From NCBI GenBank assembly GCA_046348225.1, contig JAXMEQ010000010.1, forward strand, positions 1 to 64,000: a stretch of DNA of 64,000 bases, given 5' to 3'. The notes beneath the pieces are model-generated. The model saw nothing but the letters and a program-made list of their open reading frames with translations, did no database searches and was not told the origin of the DNA. Positions 38,300 to 45,756 of this stretch are shown here, piece by piece. How positions within the stretch are numbered: position 1 is the stretch's first letter; the number at the start of each line of letters is the position of its first letter. Both the position numbers and the translations under genes were made by a program. Origin of the DNA: JAXMEQ01 sp046348225 (GTDB lineage Bacteria; Pseudomonadota; Gammaproteobacteria; Burkholderiales; Burkholderiaceae_C).

Positions 38300-38634
38300 T
38301 TCTGCGCCCGTGCTTCCGCCTTGATCTGTTCGACCGACTGCGTCACGTTTTCCAGTCGGGTGACGTCATAGCCGGCGTCGGTGATCTCGGCGGTGATCTG
38401 CTTGCTGTCGAGCTTCTGGCCCGGCTTGGCCTCGACCGCAACGACGCGCCTTTTCAGATCCACGAACACGGCCTGGGTGGCGGGCAGCTTCGACAGCCGC
38501 TTTTCGATGCCCTGGGCGCAGAACGCACACACCATGCCATTGACCGTGGCCTTCACGGATTCAGCAGAAAAAGTGGCTGTAGCCCCCGTGAATACTGCGC
38601 AGGCCGCTATGAATTTGATAGCAGTTGAATGCAT
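38296..38634 (-). CDS. Periplasmic HMA-domain metal-binding protein (MerP/CopZ-like)
   Basis: 112 residues: signal peptide then an HMA domain with VNGMVCAFCAQGIEKRL (GMxCxxC metal site) and the usual beta-alpha-beta pattern (VDLKRRVVAVEAKPGQ, AEITDAGYDVT). It probably hands a metal ion to the MerT-like protein encoded next. Residues 4-22 (TAIKFIAACAVFTGATATF) are the core of the signal peptide and are translated from an antisense copy of the dispersed repeat, so the export signal has been built from the repeat. Confidence 0.85.
   Translation of the reverse strand: MHSTAIKFIAACAVFTGATATFSAESVKATVNGMVCAFCAQGIEKRLSKLPATQAVFVDLKRRVVAVEAKPGQKLDSKQITAEITDAGYDVTRLENVTQSVEQIKAEARAQK
38570..38623 (+). 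repeat. 55-bp dispersed repeat, copy 7
   Basis: GGCTGTAGCCCCCG ... TGCG ... GCTATGAATTTGATAGC (38606-38622). Antisense inside the HMA protein gene, where it encodes the signal peptide. Confidence 0.85.
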
Positions 38635-38646
38635 GATGGATTCCTT

Positions 38647-39291
38647 TCAAAAAATGTACATGAAGTTGAAGCGGCCCTGCTTCATCTGGTTGACGCCGAA
38701 CTCGACGAAGTAGCGGCTGTGGATGAGCCGCAGCATGGGGGTGATTTCGGTTTCGTCCGACAGGCCGCGCATGCGCCGCGCCTCGACCACCAGCCAGGGC
38801 TGGGTCTGGTCGTAGTCGGCCTCGTAGAACGAAAAGCCGGCGCGCACCGCGCCGTAGTCGTGGTTGATGCCCTCGGCCCGGTAGAGCCGTGCCGTGGCCG
38901 ACAGGTACAGCCGCGTCGTCTCCCAGTCCACCGACAGGCCCGGCGCCAGCATGGTGCGCGTGCCGGCAAAGTCGTTGCCGCGCACCGGCCCCACGCCGGC
39001 CAGGAACCACAGATTGGCCTGCGAGTGCGGCGCATTCCAGCGCTGGACAAGGCGCGTGTAGTTCAGCTCCGCAAACTCGCGCGTGGTTCGCTTGTCGTCC
39101 GAGCGCATCCAGATGCCGCCCGCGCCAAACGCATCGCGGGGCGTGATGGCATGGTTGACCCAGGCCTCGCGCCAGTTGGGCCCAAAGTCGCCCATCGCCA
39201 TGGTGCTGTCCTTGAAGCCCATGGGGCCCGCCTGCGCGGCGGCGGCCACGCCAGAGAACGCCAGTGCCATCAGGGAGCGCCGCAAGCTCAT
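38647..39291 (-). CDS. Hypothetical secreted/outer-membrane protein of copper module
   Basis: 214 residues with a signal peptide (MALAFSGVAAAAQA), then GPMGFKDSTMAMGDFGPNWRE and many alternating aromatic strands (LNYTRLVQRWN, WLVVEARRM, YFVEFGVNQMKQ, ending FNFMYIF), as expected for a small outer-membrane beta-barrel. Met and His are frequent near the N-terminus. I do not recognise a named family. It overlaps the CusF-like gene by ATGA, so it belongs to the copper operon. Confidence 0.7.
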   Translation of the reverse strand: MSLRRSLMALAFSGVAAAAQAGPMGFKDSTMAMGDFGPNWREAWVNHAITPRDAFGAGGIWMRSDDKRTTREFAELNYTRLVQRWNAPHSQANLWFLAGVGPVRGNDFAGTRTMLAPGLSVDWETTRLYLSATARLYRAEGINHDYGAVRAGFSFYEADYDQTQPWLVVEARRMRGLSDETEITPMLRLIHSRYFVEFGVNQMKQGRFNFMYIF

Positions 39292-39584
39292 GGCTTGGCC
39301 TTCTCCACCCCGGTGACCACATAGGCGCCCTGCTGCTGTTCGGCGGTGAACTTGATCTTGTCGCCGGCAGCCAGGTTGTCGAGCAGGGTGGCGTCCCTGA
39401 CCTGGAACACCATGGTCATGCCGGGCATGTCGAGGTTCTTGATCGGGCCATGCTTGAGCGTGACCTTTTTCGCGTCCCTGTCGACCTTGCGGACTTCGGC
39501 GTCGGCCATCTCCTTCGCAGGCGTCTGGGCCATGGCCAGGGTGGACGACAGGGCGATCAGTGTGGCGGTGATGAGTTTGTTCAT
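39288..39584 (-). CDS. CusF-like periplasmic copper-binding protein
   Basis: 98 residues with signal peptide (LSSTLAMA). The OB-fold core VRKVDRDAKKVTLKHGPIKN and LDMPGMTMVFQV aligns with CusF, keeping the His and two Met ligands, but the Trp that caps Cu(I) in CusF is Met here (LDMPGMTM versus NWPEMTM). This may alter affinity or exposure. CusF normally delivers copper to CusCBA, but only a TolC-type outer-membrane component is encoded in this cluster. ATG at 39584 is followed by a clear signal sequence. Confidence 0.85.
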   Translation of the reverse strand: MNKLITATLIALSSTLAMAQTPAKEMADAEVRKVDRDAKKVTLKHGPIKNLDMPGMTMVFQVRDATLLDNLAAGDKIKFTAEQQQGAYVVTGVEKAKP

Positions 39585-39610
39585 GCTGGTTCCTTCGGGA
39601 AGTGAAGTGT

Positions 39611-40060
39611 TCATCCGTTGTAGCGCTGGTACACGCGGGTGCTGCCGTTGGCGGCCACCAGCAACACGTCGTAGCGGTCCTTGCGGCCGCCGTATTCCGG
39701 GCCGTCCATGCCCGGTGAGCCCACCGGCATGCCCGGCACCGTGAGGCCCAGGGCCTGCGGCTTCTCGCGCAGCAGGCGCTGGATGTCGCGCGCCGGCACA
39801 TGGCCTTCCACGACATAGCCGCCTACCTTCGCGGTATGGCAGGAGCCCAGCTTGTCGGGCAGGCCGAGGCGTTTGCGGGCCGCGGTGTTGCCCTCGTCGT
39901 AAGTCTTCACGCGAAAGCCGTTGGCCTCCAGGTGCTTGACCCAGTCCTTGCAGCAGCCGCAGTCGGGGTCTTTCCAGACTTCCATCAGCGGCAGGCTCTG
40001 GGCTTGCAGGGGCAAGGTGGCGGCGGCGAATGCCGCGGTCAGGAGGGTGCGTCGTTTCAT
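39611..40060 (-). CDS. DUF411 metal-binding protein
   Basis: 149 residues with a signal peptide. DUF411 pattern: VWKDPDCGCCKDWVKHLEAN (CxCC metal site), GSCHTAKVGGYVVEGHVPA, DIQRLL, and GLTVPGMPVGSPGMDGP. These periplasmic proteins accompany copper resistance genes and probably bind Cu(I). The region after the core carries a conserved YDVLLVAANG strand. It lies 16 bp downstream of the cupredoxin gene and 26 bp before the CusF-like gene. Confidence 0.9.
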   Translation of the reverse strand: MKRRTLLTAAFAAATLPLQAQSLPLMEVWKDPDCGCCKDWVKHLEANGFRVKTYDEGNTAARKRLGLPDKLGSCHTAKVGGYVVEGHVPARDIQRLLREKPQALGLTVPGMPVGSPGMDGPEYGGRKDRYDVLLVAANGSTRVYQRYNG

Positions 40061-40076
40061 GGTTCGTCCTTGAAGT

Positions 40077-40568
40077 TCAGGCAGGTGTGACAGTGATTTT
40101 TCCGGCCATGCCGGCCTGGTAATGGCCGGCGATCAGGCAGGCGAATTCGAATTCGCCGGCACGGTTGAAGTTCCAGATGATTTCGCCGGTCTTGCCAGGG
40201 TTGACATGGGCCATGTAAGGCTCGTCGTGCTCCATGTTCGGGAACTTCAGCATCAGGGCGGCATGTTCGTCCAGTTCCTGGCGGGTACCGAGCACCAGTT
40301 CGTGCAGCTGTTTGCCTTGGTTACGGATCACCAGACGCACCGTCTCGTTCTGGCGCACCGTCAGGCGGTCGGGCGCAAAGCGCATGGCGTCGGTCATGCC
40401 GATTTCAATCGTGCGTTTCACGGCTTTGGCATCACCGGCAATCCCCCAGGGCTTCTGTTCCTTTTTCGCGGCTGCAGGCTTCTTGCCGTGGGCGTCGCCG
40501 TGCGCCAGCACGCGGCCGGCCATCAGGGGCAGCAGTGCCAGGCCCAGCGTCATGGTTCTCTTGTTCAT
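40077..40568 (-). CDS. Cupredoxin domain protein
   Basis: 163 residues with a signal peptide and a Lys-rich linker, then a plastocyanin/azurin-like domain. The type 1 copper ligands appear complete: His in GKQLHELVLG and C-x4-H-x4-M in FACLIAGHYQAGM. It is likely a periplasmic copper carrier or electron donor to the multicopper oxidase encoded 14 bp upstream in the operon. ATG at 40568 is chosen because the signal peptide starts there. Confidence 0.9.
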   Translation of the reverse strand: MNKRTMTLGLALLPLMAGRVLAHGDAHGKKPAAAKKEQKPWGIAGDAKAVKRTIEIGMTDAMRFAPDRLTVRQNETVRLVIRNQGKQLHELVLGTRQELDEHAALMLKFPNMEHDEPYMAHVNPGKTGEIIWNFNRAGEFEFACLIAGHYQAGMAGKITVTPA

Positions 40569-40582
40569 GGTGGGCTCCTGGT

Positions 40583-41986
40583 TCAATGTTGGTGACCGGC
40601 GGGCTTGCGCGCCTTCAGCGGCGCGTCGGCCGGATTGAGCAACCCGGGGACCACGCCGTTGTTCGATGCCACTTCCGACCTGAAGCGCGCCGGCTCGGGA
40701 AGGGCACCGGTCCATTCGAAGGCCTGGGTGCCAGTCGGCTGCCGGTACCAGCCCGGGTCCCGGTAGTCGCCGGGCTTCTGGTCGCGCCGCACCTTGAGCG
40801 TGGTGAACATGCCACCCATTTCGATCGGGCCGTGCGGGCCGGTGCCCGTCATCATGGGGAAGGTGTTGTCGGGCAGGGGCATTTCCATCTCGCCCATGTC
40901 GGCCATGCCGCGTTCGCCCATGACCATGTAGTCGGGCACCAGCTTCTGGATCTTCTTCACCAGCCCGCGGTGGTCGACGCCGATCATGGTGGGCACGCCG
41001 TGGCCCATGGCGCCCATGGTGTGGTGGCTCTTGTGGCAGTGAAAGGCCCAGTCGCCTTCCTCGTCCGCCACAAACTCCAGCTGCCGCATCTGGCCCACCG
41101 CCACATCGGTGGTCACCTCCTGCCAGCGCGTGGATTTCGGTGTGGGGCCGCCGTCGGTGCCGGTCACGGCGAACTCGTGTCCGTGCAGGTGAATGGGGTG
41201 GTTGGTCATGGTGAGGTTGCCGACGCGGATGCGCACCTTGTCGTTGAGCCGCACGTTCAGCGACTCGATGCCGGGGAACACACGGCTGTTCCAGCTCCAG
41301 ATGTTGAAGTCCAGCATGGTGTTGACCTGTGGCGTCATGCTGCCCGGGCTGACGTCAAACGCGTTGAGCAGGAAGCAGAAGTCGCGCTGCACGTCGTCAA
41401 TCAGCGGGTGTTTGCCCCTGGGGTGGGTGACCCAGAAACCCATCATGCCCATGGCCATCTGTGTCATCTCGTCCGCATGCGGGTGGTACATGAAGGTGCC
41501 CGGCCGCCGCGCGACGAACTCGTACACAAAGGTCTTGCCCACCGGGATCTGCTTTTGCGTGAGCCCGCCCACACCGTCCATGCCATTGGGCAGACGCTGG
41601 CCGTGCCAGTGGATGGTCGTGTGCTCGGGCAGCCGGTTGGTCACGAATATGCGGACACGGTCGCCCTCCACCACCTCGATGGTCGGGCCCGGGCTCTGGC
41701 CGTTGTAGCCCCACATGTTGACCTTGAAGCCCGGCGCCATTTCGCGCACCACGGGCTCGGCCACCAGGTGGAATTCCTTGACGCCGTTGTTCATGCGCCA
41801 GGGCAGTGTCCAGCCGTTGAGCGTGACGACCGGGTTGTAGGGCCGGCCGGTCGCTGGCACCAGCGGTGGCGCAGTGTCAGGGCGGGTCATGGTGACGGGC
41901 TCGGGCAGGGCGGCCATGGCCACCCGGCTCACGGCGGCGGCGCTGACGGCCGTGGCGGCGCCGGCAAAGAAGGTTCTGCGGTCCAT
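40583..41986 (-). CDS. Multicopper oxidase (CopA/CueO-like)
   Basis: 467 residues with a Tat-type signal (MDRRTFFAGAATAV...AMA). All copper ligand motifs are visible: TTIHWHGQ, MYHPHAD, HPIHLHGHEF, and HCHKSHHTMGAMGHG containing the HCH bridge to the type 1 site and Met-rich axial region. A further Met-rich stretch (MVMGERGMADMGEMEM) may bind Cu(I). The enzyme oxidises Cu(I) in the periplasm to limit toxicity. It starts 2 bp after the TolC-like gene. Confidence 0.93.
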   Translation of the reverse strand: MDRRTFFAGAATAVSAAAVSRVAMAALPEPVTMTRPDTAPPLVPATGRPYNPVVTLNGWTLPWRMNNGVKEFHLVAEPVVREMAPGFKVNMWGYNGQSPGPTIEVVEGDRVRIFVTNRLPEHTTIHWHGQRLPNGMDGVGGLTQKQIPVGKTFVYEFVARRPGTFMYHPHADEMTQMAMGMMGFWVTHPRGKHPLIDDVQRDFCFLLNAFDVSPGSMTPQVNTMLDFNIWSWNSRVFPGIESLNVRLNDKVRIRVGNLTMTNHPIHLHGHEFAVTGTDGGPTPKSTRWQEVTTDVAVGQMRQLEFVADEEGDWAFHCHKSHHTMGAMGHGVPTMIGVDHRGLVKKIQKLVPDYMVMGERGMADMGEMEMPLPDNTFPMMTGTGPHGPIEMGGMFTTLKVRRDQKPGDYRDPGWYRQPTGTQAFEWTGALPEPARFRSEVASNNGVVPGLLNPADAPLKARKPAGHQH

Positions 41987-41988
41987 GC

Positions 41989-43413
41989 TCAGTGTCCTTT
42001 GGCTTCGCTGGAGGTGGCGGGCGCGCCGGCCTGCAGGGCCGACAGGCCCCCCGGCGAGGTGCCGGTGAGCACCAGCTGCAGGTCGGTGTCGGCGAGCCAG
42101 AAGTCGCGCTGGGCGTCGATGCTGCTGTTGACGGCGGCAATGTTCATGCGCACATCGCCCAGCAGGTCCCAAACGCTGGCCAGCATGCCGTTGTAGCGCA
42201 GCACGACTTCGTCGTTGATGAACTTGCGCAGGGGCACAATCTCGTCGCGGTAGTGCAGCGCGAGGTCGTGCGCGGTGCGCCAGCCGTGCCAGGCCTCGCG
42301 CGCCTCGCTGCGGGCCTGCACCGCCACCGCCCGTACCCGGGCGACGGATTGCAGGTAGGTGCCCTCGGCACGCGCATTGCGGCCCTGGCCCCAGTCAAAG
42401 ACGGGCAGTGGCAGTTCAACTTCCCAGCCCTTTTTGGTCTCACGCTCTCCGTTGGCGTTGTTGAAGGTGGTGTTGCGTCCGTAGCCGATGTCCAGCGCAT
42501 TGATGAACCCGGTGGCCCGGGTGTAGCCGAGCGATTGCGCGACAAAGCGGGCTTCGAGCTGGGCCGCCCGCACGTCCAGCCGCTCGCGCAGCGCGCGGGC
42601 CTCGACGTCGGTGGACGCTGGCAGGGCCTCGGGCAGCGCGGGCAGGCGTTGCGGCAGCGCGTACTGCGCCTGCGCCCCCCACAGGCCCATCAACCGGGTG
42701 AGCTGCTCGCGACTGGCCAATGCAGCCTGCTCGGCGCGTGCCAGCTGCGCGGTGGCGTCGGCCAGCAGTGCCTGTTCGCGCGCCTGCTGCAGCTTGCTCC
42801 AGTTTCCCACGCGGGCCATGCGGCGGGCCAGCTCGGCGCCGGCTTCTGCCGCCTCCTTCACGTCGCGCATGTACTGCGCGGTCTGGCCGGCAGCCACGGC
42901 GCGAATCCAGGCCTTGCGGGTGTCGGCGGCAGTGCGTACCACGTCCTGCGCGGCCTGCAGGCGGGCCAGCTCGCTTTGCTGGCCCGCCCACCGGGCACGC
43001 CAGGGCAGCGTCAGCAGGCCCAGCACGTCGAACTTCAGGAAGCGTTCAATTTCCACCTTGCTGCCTTCGGTGAAACGGCCGATGGCAAAGTGCGGGTTCG
43101 GCACGCGGCCGGCTTGTACGCGGTCTGCGTCGCTGATGTCCAGCGCCGCCAGCGAGGCCTGCAATGACGGGTTGTTCAGCAGCGCAATGCGCACGGCCGC
43201 TTCGGCGCTGAGCGGCGGGACCAGCAGGGCCGCAATGGCTTCGCGCGTCGCCTCGGTGGGTGCGCGCGCCATCGTGGCATCCACGCCCGCGGTCTTGCCG
43301 CGCACGAGCGCCGTCACTTCGGTGGTGCTGCCGTCGGGGTCGGGGCTGGCACAGCCGGCCAGCAGCACGGCGCAGGCCAGGGCGCTCCAGCGCGTCCAGG
43401 GCAGGCGGCTCAT
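41989..43413 (-). CDS. TolC-family outer-membrane efflux lipoprotein (CusC-like)
   Basis: 474 residues with a lipobox (LLAGCASPD) and two repeated outer-membrane-factor halves. Features: SAEAAVRIALLNNPSLQASLAA, long coiled-coil helices around residues 130-220, LPVFDWGQGRNARAEG with the conserved GR-turn, and Asn/Gly-rich strands. Normally such a protein exports metal with an RND pump and adaptor, but neither is encoded in this cluster. It overlaps the small protein upstream by ATGA and precedes the oxidase gene. Confidence 0.9.
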   Translation of the reverse strand: MSRLPWTRWSALACAVLLAGCASPDPDGSTTEVTALVRGKTAGVDATMARAPTEATREAIAALLVPPLSAEAAVRIALLNNPSLQASLAALDISDADRVQAGRVPNPHFAIGRFTEGSKVEIERFLKFDVLGLLTLPWRARWAGQQSELARLQAAQDVVRTAADTRKAWIRAVAAGQTAQYMRDVKEAAEAGAELARRMARVGNWSKLQQAREQALLADATAQLARAEQAALASREQLTRLMGLWGAQAQYALPQRLPALPEALPASTDVEARALRERLDVRAAQLEARFVAQSLGYTRATGFINALDIGYGRNTTFNNANGERETKKGWEVELPLPVFDWGQGRNARAEGTYLQSVARVRAVAVQARSEAREAWHGWRTAHDLALHYRDEIVPLRKFINDEVVLRYNGMLASVWDLLGDVRMNIAAVNSSIDAQRDFWLADTDLQLVLTGTSPGGLSALQAGAPATSSEAKGH

Positions 43414-43724
43414 GGCTGGCCTCCGTGCGAATGGCGGTGGCTCCGGGTGGGCGCCGCCGGGCTGGCGGGTCTTGCACCGGCCGCGGCACGCTCTTCTTCC
43501 CACTTCAGCAGGTCGATGTGGCCGCGGCGGAACTGCCCGACCTCTGCATTGGCCCGTCGCCAGTCGGCGCTGCCGGCTTCCACGCCGGCGGGCGTGTCTG
43601 CAAACACCGACCGGTAGGCCGGTTGTGGCACTTCAACGGCCGGATCGGCGGGGTCCGGCGGCAGCTTTTGGGCCTGTGCCAGCGACGCCATGAGCGCCAG
43701 GGCGGCAAAAAAACTCAGTTTCAC
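43410..43724 (-). CDS. Small secreted protein of copper module
   Basis: 104 residues from GTG at 43724. It has a signal peptide (VKLSFFAALALMASLAQAQ), a proline-rich start, a PAYRSVFADTP motif, and a C-terminal HRHSHGGQ. Similar short proteins precede TolC-like genes in Burkholderiales copper clusters, where their role is unknown. The His-rich end suggests metal contact. Four-base overlap with the TolC-like gene indicates coupled translation. Confidence 0.72.
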   Translation of the reverse strand: MKLSFFAALALMASLAQAQKLPPDPADPAVEVPQPAYRSVFADTPAGVEAGSADWRRANAEVGQFRRGHIDLLKWEEERAAAGARPASPAAPTRSHRHSHGGQP

Positions 43725-43796
43725 GGAGATCTCCAGACGGTTCGCACACCGCATCAGGCACCGGGCCGGATGGCGGACGGACTACGGGCAGGGAGA

Positions 43797-44225
43797 TCAG
43801 GAAATGGGCGGCTTGAAGCCGCGCGCCGGCACGGCGCTGGCAAACCGCTGGCCCATGGCGGACGGGGTCGCGTGGCGGGGCAGCACAGGTGTGACGGTCA
43901 CCACCGGCACCGCCAGCGCGACGGTGTGGCAGACCTGGCAGGCGGTGCAGGACCCGCAGGCGTCACCGTCTTGCGTGGTGGCCGCCGTCGGCTGGGCCGG
44001 CGCTTCGGACGAGGCGGCCATGGCAGCCTTGCCATGGCAGTCCGCATGGTCTGGCGCCACATCTTGTGCATCAGAAGCGGCTGCAGACCGCATGGGATCT
44101 GCGTGGGCTGCTATTGAATTTGTAGCAACCAGCCTGTCAGAAACCATCGCACTGGCCATGGCATCCCCCACCCAGCCGCGGACGGGCAGCAGGGCGATCA
44201 TGAGGACGAGGATCCAGCGGCGCAT
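43797..44225 (-). CDS. DUF2946-like secreted protein, first gene of copper module
   Basis: 142 residues with an N-terminal hydrophobic segment (WILVLMIALLPVRGWVG), a CHGK His/Cys site, and CGSCTACQVCHTVAL, a cluster of four Cys and one His as in DUF2946-like proteins. The cysteines probably bind copper. Residues about 33-51 (ATNSIAAHADPMRSAAAS) come from an antisense copy of the dispersed repeat, sitting in a variable linker. It is the first gene of the minus-strand copper operon; a 68-bp gap separates it from the CDF gene. Confidence 0.72.
   Translation of the reverse strand: MRRWILVLMIALLPVRGWVGDAMASAMVSDRLVATNSIAAHADPMRSAAASDAQDVAPDHADCHGKAAMAASSEAPAQPTAATTQDGDACGSCTACQVCHTVALAVPVVTVTPVLPRHATPSAMGQRFASAVPARGFKPPIS
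44073..44127 (+). repeat. 55-bp dispersed repeat, copy 8
   Basis: CGGCTGCAGACCGC ... CTGCG ... GCTATTGAATTTGTAGC (44110-44126). Antisense inside the DUF2946-like gene. Confidence 0.85.
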
Positions 44226-44293
44226 GGCAGGATGATACGGCGCGACGGCGAATGGTTCCAGCCGCCTGTTCAATTCACTTGCGCCAGGTCATG

Positions 44294-44926
44294 TCAATGG
44301 GTGGCCTGCGCAGTGCGCAATTCTGCCCGCGCCTGCCGCAGCACGGCCCAGCCCCCCGAGATGGCCAGTGCGGCCATGGCCGCAGCGACCAGCAGGTCGG
44401 GCCAGGCAGCGCCGGTGCCGAACACGCCCGCGGCGGCGCCCATCACGGCCAGGTTGCCCAGCGCGTCATTGCGCGAGCACAGCCAGACGCTGCGCATGTT
44501 GGCGTCGCCCTCGCGCCAGGCATACAGCATGCCGGCCACCGCCACGTTGGCCACCAGCGCCAGCGTGCCCACGGCGCCCATGGTCAGGGCTTCGGGCACG
44601 GCCCCGGTCTTGAAGGCCCAGAGCGCGCGGCCTGCCACGAACAGCCCGAAGCCCAGCATGCACAGGCTCTTGAGAAGCGCCGTGCGGGCCCGCCAGACCA
44701 GGCTGGCCGACAGCACCGCAAGCGAGACACCGTAGTTCGCCGCGTCGCCAAAGAAGTCGATGGCGTCGGCCAGCAGCGAGACCGAGCCGGACTGCAGGCC
44801 CGCAGCGATTTCCACCGCGAACATGGCGGCGTTGATGACCAGCGCCGCCCACAGGATGCGGCGGTAGCGCGGATCGCGGGCGCCGGCGGGGTTGTCGCAA
44901 TGGTCTTGATGGCAATGGGCAGACAT
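44294..44926 (-). CDS. CDF-type cation transporter, membrane domain only
   Basis: 210 residues with about six helices and a His-rich N-terminus (HCHQDHCD). It resembles the CzcD/CDF membrane domain but is short and lacks the cytoplasmic C-terminal domain. In helix 2 the usual HxxxD is replaced by DxxxD (ADAIDFFGDAANYG), and in helix 5 the site reads SRNDALGNLAV. The metal preference may therefore differ from zinc exporters. A divergent CadR-like regulator shares its promoter region, so induction by a soft or divalent metal is expected. Confidence 0.85.
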   Translation of the reverse strand: MSAHCHQDHCDNPAGARDPRYRRILWAALVINAAMFAVEIAAGLQSGSVSLLADAIDFFGDAANYGVSLAVLSASLVWRARTALLKSLCMLGFGLFVAGRALWAFKTGAVPEALTMGAVGTLALVANVAVAGMLYAWREGDANMRSVWLCSRNDALGNLAVMGAAAGVFGTGAAWPDLLVAAAMAALAISGGWAVLRQARAELRTAQATH

Positions 44927-44957
44927 GTGTTCCTTTCAATTCAAGGCATGATTGGAA

Positions 44958-44978
44958 ACCCTCAAGCCACTTCAAGGT
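44958..44978 (-). promoter_or_regulatory. MerR-type operator/promoter of the CDF gene
   Basis: ACCCTCAAG-CCA-CTTCAAGGT is an interrupted dyad (7 of 9 arm pairs match). On the minus strand it lies just behind a TTGACC -35 element, the arrangement used by MerR activators with a long spacer. It lies upstream of the merR-like start at 44985 and 32 bp before the CDF start, so it can serve both genes. Confidence 0.6.
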
Positions 44979-44984
44979 CAAGCC

Positions 44985-45458
44985 ATGCCTGCAGAAAGCC
45001 CCCGTGCTGCCGATGGTTACCGAATCGGTGAAGCCGCGCAACACAGCGGTGTGAGCGCCGCCAACATCCGCTATTACGAAAAGGAAGGTCTGCTGGCAGC
45101 GCAGCCGCGGGCTGACAACGACTACCGCATCTACAGCGCCCGGGATCTGCACCAGCTGCGCTTCATCCGGCTGTGCCGCGCCATGGACATGAGCCTGGAC
45201 GAAGTGCGCACGTTGCTGGCGCTGGACCTGCGCAGGAAGGCTGATTGCGCGCTTGCGGACGCGGCGCTTCAGGCGCACATCGGTCATGTGCGTGAACGGC
45301 TGGCCGAGCTACGTGCGCTGGAAAAGGACCTGGTGGCGCTGCGGGCGCGCTGCCAAGGCGACGGCGACCGCTGCCACATCATCGAGGCCCTGCATGCGCA
45401 GGCCGATGCCGCCGAGCCCGCGCGCAGGCGGGCTGCGCCGGCCAAACGGCATGTGTGA
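44985..45458 (+). CDS. CadR/PbrR-like MerR family metal regulator
   Basis: 157 residues. DNA-binding YRIGEAAQHSGVSAANIRYYE, dimer helix, and three Cys at 88, 123 and 130; the spacing (35 and 7) matches the metal-binding Cys set of CadR. It should activate the CDF gene when bound by Cd, Pb or a similar ion. ATG at 44985 leaves the dyad operator upstream; an in-frame TTG at 44952 would run through it and is less likely. It is convergent with the small gene at 45473. Confidence 0.88.
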   Translation: MPAESPRAADGYRIGEAAQHSGVSAANIRYYEKEGLLAAQPRADNDYRIYSARDLHQLRFIRLCRAMDMSLDEVRTLLALDLRRKADCALADAALQAHIGHVRERLAELRALEKDLVALRARCQGDGDRCHIIEALHAQADAAEPARRRAAPAKRHV

Positions 45459-45472
45459 GGAAGGCATGAGCC

Positions 45473-45754
45473 CTAGGCTTTTTCCAGCTGGCCGCGGGCC
45501 TTGTCTATCCACAACTGCAGGTTGTCCAGCAGGCCGCTCTGGCTGAACGAGCAGCTTTCCTCGCTGAACAGGGCGCTGGACTCCAGCCGGTTCAGCAGGT
45601 CATCGAGAACCTGGCGGTAGCGTTCAGGCAGGGCCTGCAGCAGTCCGGCATGGCTGCGCACCTGGCTGCTGAAGGCCTGCACACCCAGGCGGCCTGCACG
45701 CAGGGCGTCCAGCGCAGCCTGGACGGATTGCATTTCGGTGCAGGGTGTCTGCAT
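45473..45754 (-). CDS. Hypothetical small helical protein
   Basis: 93 residues, almost entirely helical by composition (VQAALDALRAGRLGVQAF, YRQVLDDLLNRLES, LDNLQLWIDKARGQLEKA), with no signal peptide or membrane segment. It starts 2 bp after glpQ on the same strand, so it is co-transcribed. I do not recognise it. Two Cys occur. It might be a cytoplasmic adaptor; nothing in the sequence shows more. Confidence 0.65.
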   Translation of the reverse strand: MQTPCTEMQSVQAALDALRAGRLGVQAFSSQVRSHAGLLQALPERYRQVLDDLLNRLESSALFSEESCSFSQSGLLDNLQLWIDKARGQLEKA

Positions 45755-45756
45755 GC

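Noticed and set aside
37916..38634. A mercury-resistance operon
   Set aside because: MerT- and MerP-like proteins are present but there is no MerA reductase or mer-type regulator, and the surrounding genes are copper-related.
41989..43413. A complete CusCBA efflux system
   Set aside because: Only the TolC/CusC-type component and a CusF-like protein are encoded; no RND pump or adaptor protein appears.
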